NCBI GenBank assembly: GCA_015680685.1
Contig: MNCI01012628.1
Location: 1,372,687 to 1,436,686, forward strand
Origin: Gnetum montanum
Lineage: Eukaryota > Streptophyta > Gnetopsida > Gnetales > Gnetaceae
Length of the DNA: 64,000 nt
Direction: 5' to 3'
A program made the position numbers and the translations under genes. Within the stretch, counting starts at the first letter, position 1. Each line of letters starts with the position of its first letter. This document shows positions 59,400 through 64,000 of this stretch, piece after piece. The notes beneath the pieces are model-generated. The model ran no database searches. It was not told the origin of the DNA and saw only the letters and a list, made by a program, of their open reading frames with translations.

Positions 59400-60180
59400 G
59401 TACTTCCATTACCATGGTAGAAAAGACAAAATTAGAAAGATCAAGATACATTCCATAATGGCTACACATCATGAAGTTATAACTACCATGTCATAGAGTT
59501 TTAATCTTCAATTAGATAAGAATAAATATATAAGCTATTTGGCACTAAAGTGCGACATTCAATTTCATGAATATAAGTTAGAGTTAACCAAAGAGTTGAT
59601 CAAACAAGGTTACACTGCTAATCTTGAAAGATTAATTTTGGCTCAATTTGTAGAATTCATGAAGCTTGAAGATAAGTATTTGGTGGAGAATGTCATTAGC
59701 ACCTACAATAATGGGTGGTTTACTTTCTAGTTTGGAAAGATTTGATAGTTTATAAAATTGTAAAAAATGTTCCTATAGTTTTGTTTTCAAATTTTGAAGG
59801 TAGATTTCATGCTAAAGTTCACCTCTTATCCTAAGTATTAGTTTACAAATTAGTAGTATTTATAAAATCTCTTGCATTTGTGGTAAATGTTATATTGGTA
59901 AAACTACATAACTTTTTCTTTTAAATTGAAAGAACATCTAAAATACATGTAATATAATAGATTTTCAAAATTACTTCTTGTAGAAAATATAGAAAATAAT
60001 AACTCTTTTCAAAATTAAAGTGTTTAATAGATAATAGTGAAGTCATTTATGTAATGAATAACTTTGCACATAAAAAATTAGAGAAGCTCTCAAAATTAGA
60101 ATTCATTCAAATAATGTTGATCGAGATAAAAATTATTTTACCCACTTAGCGTGGTGGCCTATTTTAACAAAAATTACTCA
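59400..60180 (+). pseudogene. Penelope-like element: RT thumb and GIY-YIG endonuclease remnant
   Basis: KYISYLALKCDIQFHEYKLE, then LTKELIKQGYTANLERLILA (59530-59635) fits the post-RT segment of Penelope-like reverse transcriptases (R..R.C...F......L...L..GY). After frameshifts IYKISCICGKCYIGKT (59858-59905) is a near-canonical GIY-YIG endonuclease start with its Cys pair. A short KEHLKYM-like stretch follows. Penelope-like elements encode exactly this order. Stops and shifts are many. The assignment rests mainly on the GIY-YIG motif and on the RT fragment at 61500-62310. Confidence 0.65.
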
Positions 60181-60817
60181 ATCTAAAAATTTTCTTGAAA
60201 ATCCTAATTAATTTAATATTTTCTATCTCACTAATGTTTTTTTTAAAAATAGTTTGTACTATGTTCTATGCTTATTTACAAACTCTTTGCCATATATGTT
60301 AGAAGTTGTGAGTTCAATTATGATTGTAATATCATTATACTATTATTCATTTTTCTCCTAAATATTTTATGTTTTTAACTAATTCTTTTAATTTAATTTT
60401 TTTATTTTTAAATAATAGATTTACTTTTCCTCAAAAAGCACTATCCCCCAATACCAACTAAACTAACAACAATCCCTTGTACCTTCTACTTTTCATACCC
60501 TCCTATTTGCACTACTTTTTCCTCCAACTAGCCATTTTTATTATAGCCATTATTCCTCATAAAAGTTTTTCTTTCTTTCCTCTTTCTTTTTCCCTACAAC
60601 TAGTTGTTTTTATTGTAATTGCTATATCTTAATTTTTTTCAATTTTTATTTCTTTTTCCCCTACAACTAGCCATTTTCCCACTAAAACTAAGTGTTATCC
60701 CCTACATCTTAACTAGTTGTTAATTGGAATGCTATTTATTCTCTCTCCAACCCTTAAAAAATCAATTATAATAGATGATACATCTAGTGTAATTCAAAAC
60801 ATCTTATAAAGAAAATA
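60181..60817. other. Pyrimidine-rich spacer
   Basis: T/C-rich with repeated CTACAACTAG and TAGCCATTTT phrases (60527-60725). No gene is seen. It could belong to the Penelope pseudo-LTR. Confidence 0.3.
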
Positions 60818-60921
60818 ATAAAGAGGGTTTAGCCTAGTAGTAACACTCTTTATTTGGAAATTCTAAGGTATGGGTTTAATTCGGGTATACCTATGTTTCA
60901 ATTATTTAGGGTTTGAATATC
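60818..60921 (+). mobile_element. tRNA-derived SINE, copy 3
   Basis: A-box-like TAGCCTAGTAG (60830-60840), B-box-like GGGTTTAATTC (60872-60882) and 3' block GGGTATACCTATGTTTCAAT then TATTTAGGG. It is shorter than copies 1, 2 and 4 through an internal deletion. Confidence 0.7.
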
Positions 60922-61090
60922 TTGCAAAGAAAAGGTATGCAAGCTATGGATAATACAATGATATGCACTCACGAAATTTGGAGTACATTTGATCAAAAAG
61001 ATCATCTTCAACTCAAATGAAACTTTAAGAATCTTAGGATAAAGAGAGAGAAAATGACTACGACTATTAAATATTTGAAGGGGGAGGAGA

Positions 61091-61243
61091 GCTTAGAACC
61101 CTAAAATAATTGTAATATATGTACATCCTAATATATATAGTCTAATTAAAACTTTATAACTTAGCATTTCCCACTAGAATCAAAGCCATAACTTGGAGTT
61201 TTCAAAACAAGAGTCTTACTACTAAGCTAACATCTCATTGTTG
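61091..61243 (-). mobile_element. tRNA-derived SINE, copy 4
   Basis: Minus strand: CAACAATGAGATG, A-box-like TAGCTTAGTAG (complement of 61219-61229), B-box-like GGCTTTGATTC, 3' block AGGATGTACATATATTACAA then TTATTTTAGGG. It is opposed to copy 3 with about 170 bp between them. Confidence 0.72.
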
Positions 61244-61499
61244 CTATTGAATATTTTAAATGATGTAGATCAAGTAACATCATTCTAAAATTTTCTTTTA
61301 TAAAATGTTCACCTAAAAACCATAGAGCTGTAAATATTTATCATGATGTTAGCATTAGATTGATTCATATAGAATTGCAAAGTAAATGATATCTACTTAA
61401 CCATATCTCTCATGAAGTTTATCATATGCATTGTTTTTTATGAAATTATGTAGGCTTGAAAAATTTTTATAATGTTGACTTTTTTACATAGAAAAATTC

Positions 61500-62310
61500 T
61501 TATTAAGAAAGAGTAAAAACTATTCCTAGACATCGTAGAAAACTTTGGAAAGTTAATAACCCTAGCAATAAAAATACAAAATCAACATCAAACATTAACT
61601 CTATAGTTTTGGAAGCCCCTCAAAATAAAACAGATAACTTTTAAAACATTAACAACAATTCTAATCACTCAAATTTACCAACTAATAAGTTGAAAACTAA
61701 AAATACTTATAACAATAGTTTTTTTTTTTTTTGAAAAACTAGAAAATAATACGTATAATTTTCTTTCTTTTGTATAAATCCTTTCTAATCTTGATGAAAT
61801 TAAAAATCATGATTTTAATAAAAGTTCATAGTTGGCTCTAGATAATATAGATAACACTACTCATAACATTAAACTAGAGAAAATTATATATAATTTATCT
61901 TTTGATAGTACAGGTGATAATACTTTGAATGTTTTAAGAATAAGTTTAAATTTTGTTATTACTCATAGGAGAATTCCTTTTAAAAATTTTATTATTACTA
62001 TAGAAAAATTAGCTAGTTGTTTTAATAATGAATTTGTAGAAAATATAATACAAGATTATGTAAAAGATTTTCTAAACATAATATACTTAAAAGTGAATTT
62101 TATTTTCTTTTAATTCAAAAATTAAAAATAATAAAATTATTATTATTACTAGGATATATAGAGGTAATGCTATAATTATTATGCATAAAATCGATTATCA
62201 CAACAAAATGCTTGAACATTTATCAAGTGGCAATTATAAAATGTTATCTAAAGATGCCACTCTTAAATATATTTTTAAAAAATCAAAGATGCTATATTAA
62301 ATTTGAATAC
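61500..62310 (+). pseudogene. Penelope-like element: N-terminal part of reverse transcriptase
   Basis: PRHRRKLWKVNN near 61528 resembles the pre-RT start. In one frame KIIYNLSFDSTGDNTLNVLR near 61880 leads to LNFVITHRRIPFKNFIITIE near 61948, matching the Penelope pattern (NLS...L..LGL.F.PTP...P..D....E). KIIIITRIYRGNAIIIMHKI then DYHNKMLEHLSSGNYKML near 62200-62250 matches the ADKGN...MD...Y segment, with ADKG changed to IYRG. No catalytic YxDD is reached before the frame dissolves at about 62310. It lies downstream of the endonuclease fragment, so it belongs to another copy, as in head-to-tail Penelope tandems. Confidence 0.68.
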
Positions 62311-63155
62311 CTGCATCTCTTTGATTGTTGATTTAAACCTGAAAAATTTTGAAAAACTTGCCATTAATTATTTTCTTCTTGATAGGGGTCCCATTGGTCA
62401 TGTTCAATTGGATTATGTCATATGAAACGTAGTGTAATCTCATCATTAACTTCTGAAGATTGTATTAATGTGAATTGCAGAGAACACTTATATATATCAT
62501 TACTTTCAATAAATGTAAAAGATATATGGTACATATAATCATGTAAAACCTATGTTTCCATGATTGGAGAAGAGAAAATATTTATAATTTTTGTGTATTT
62601 TATAAATATAAGAATAGAGTGATAAATAATCCACATGCATCACAATTCCTTATGGGACAAGTGACATTTGTCACATAGAAAGCATAAAATGAATCCTAGT
62701 TATAACCTCAATGGTCCAACATCATGGCATCTAGTTATGATCTTCTCAAATAAGGATGAATTATCATAGCCTAACATGAGAGGAGCAAATAAATAAATGA
62801 ATTAATTAATTCATATGATATGCATGAACTTCAAATGTTTGGTGTTTTTATAGTTTAAGGCATCCAAGTCATAGAACATATGGAAAATCATGAGCTTTAT
62901 TCATAATGCAAATCACTAAACTTTGCATCGACCAAACAATTCTAGGCTACAAAAGTAAGGTAGTGCTCTGATAGAGTCTAACTACACTTGTAAAAGTAAG
63001 GACTCCAAACACATACAAAATGGAAAGAAAATCATACTTACCCAAGGGAGGAGTATCTTTTCACACAAATTAGATGCCAAAAGTAATTTGGAAATTAGAA
63101 AAATGGTAAAAGTTCCAAAAAGTCCAAAAGTCCCTTAAGGATAGCTCAACCTAGG
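62311..63155. other. AT-rich DNA, nothing recognised
   Basis: No ORF or repeat that I could identify; it may include decayed retroelement sequence. Confidence 0.4.
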
Positions 63156-63420
63156 TATTTATAATTTTTACAATGAAACGATTCAAGTTCATTAATACCT
63201 AGGCATCAACGGAGGTTTGTCAACACAACCTAACAATTCCAAATCATAATTGTAGTGAAATTAGGTAGCAGAGAATTGCACTAGGTTGTTGACATACAAG
63301 TGTTAATGCTAGGGATGCATTAACACCCCTACATTGATGTAGGGGATGCATTGACACCCTAGAGTCAATGCACCTCTATAACCCTCATAACCAATGAATG
63401 AACCTAGTGAAATTTAGGAC
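63156..63420 (-). promoter_or_regulatory. GTCAATG-type motif array with TATA (LTR U3 or internal promoter)
   Basis: The minus strand has GTCAATGCATCCCCTACATC, AATGTAGGGG and GTTAATGCATCCC in tandem (63293-63375), then ATTATAAATA (complement of 63156-63165) about 130 bp on. CTCATCA ends at 63646, a possible LTR edge. R-U5 of the known families is not recognisable below it, so this is a related but diverged LTR or an internal block. Confidence 0.35.
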
Positions 63421-63922
63421 TAAAGGGGCATGTTCCAAGGATCGTTGAAAGCCCAAACAAGATTGGAAACATTTGAAGAGACTCAAGACATGCACACCAC
63501 CCAGAAAGGTAACATAGGATGTAAGGTTATACATCCAAAAGATACAAACCTTAACCAAACATGCTAGAACTGCAAACACAAGGTGTGCATTATACTTCCT
63601 GAGTCCAAGGCTTACAATCAACTTATTGCTATTGGATAACTCATCACTTTTTCACAATTGAGTAAAGCTAGTCTTAAAGCTTTTAACACCCTAAAATAAA
63701 AAACAAGGACTAGACACATGATAAGGTCAATGCGAAGAATTTACTATTATACAAAATTGACCATAACCATGGTACAATACAAGCCAGCTTAAAGAGAGGA
63801 ATTATAGGATGGTGATTGAGGTTCTTCTTTGATGTGAATAATGGGCCTAAATCCCCTACTAGTAAGTGATTCTTAGCTTTGTTTAATATTGAAGCTATGT
63901 GGATAAGAAATTAATTGGCTAG

Positions 63923-64000
63923 TGATGAGACGCGACTTGCACTGGGCTGCGATATCGCGTCTTACCCTGCGATATCGCGTACGCGATATCGCGTCCCGCC
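63923..64000 (+). repeat. Start of a gypsy LTR, GATATC family, copy 3 (cut by window end)
   Basis: TGATGAGACGCGA is nearly identical to the start of the solo LTR at 49536, followed by at least three GCGATATCGCG palindromes before the window ends. Confidence 0.85.

Overview
The window looks like nuclear DNA from a seed plant with a very large, transposon-filled genome, most likely a gymnosperm and probably a conifer. It is AT-rich, has two intron-containing host genes, and holds old, stop-riddled, nested LTR retrotransposons. It also has tRNA-derived SINEs and remnants of a Penelope-like retroelement, a class known in conifers. No search could be run, so the organism is an inference.

Layout. 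1-7714: the 3' part of a Ty3/gypsy element (G1, Athila/Tat type) with RNase H-integrase, an internal promoter-like block, an extra ORF and a 3' LTR. 8881-11684 (minus): an apparently intact nine-exon polygalacturonase gene whose nine exons join in frame to 431 codons. 12975-32381: a Ty1/copia element (C1) split inside its integrase by a complete Ty3/gypsy element (G2, 16525-26568) with a perfect 5-bp target duplication. 32382-36240: a second, decayed Ty1/copia element (C2). 37660-50500 (minus): a degenerate non-LTR retrotransposon (ORF1, endonuclease, reverse transcriptase, C-terminal zinc motif), interrupted by a copia-like element without visible pol (C3, 38612-44936), two solo gypsy LTRs and a 5'-truncated plant L1. 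51675-54588 (minus): an IQD-type calmodulin-binding gene with a duplicated exon/intron fragment in its large intron. 55.5-64 kb: SINEs, a gypsy integrase fragment, a copia LTR/primer-site fragment, another solo gypsy LTR, Penelope-like endonuclease and reverse transcriptase pieces, and the first bases of another gypsy LTR.

Main observations. The LTRs of several unrelated families carry arrays of short palindromic or inverted motifs just upstream of TATA. In one gypsy family the R-U5 half is conserved while the upstream motif is replaced. In two unrelated elements (gypsy G1 and copia C3) an array resembling the element's own LTR array, followed by a TATA box, also occurs internally, directly in front of an extra non-pol ORF. 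This repeated internal-promoter plus extra-ORF module is the best candidate for something undescribed. All mobile elements appear inactive; only the polygalacturonase and possibly the IQD gene look functional.
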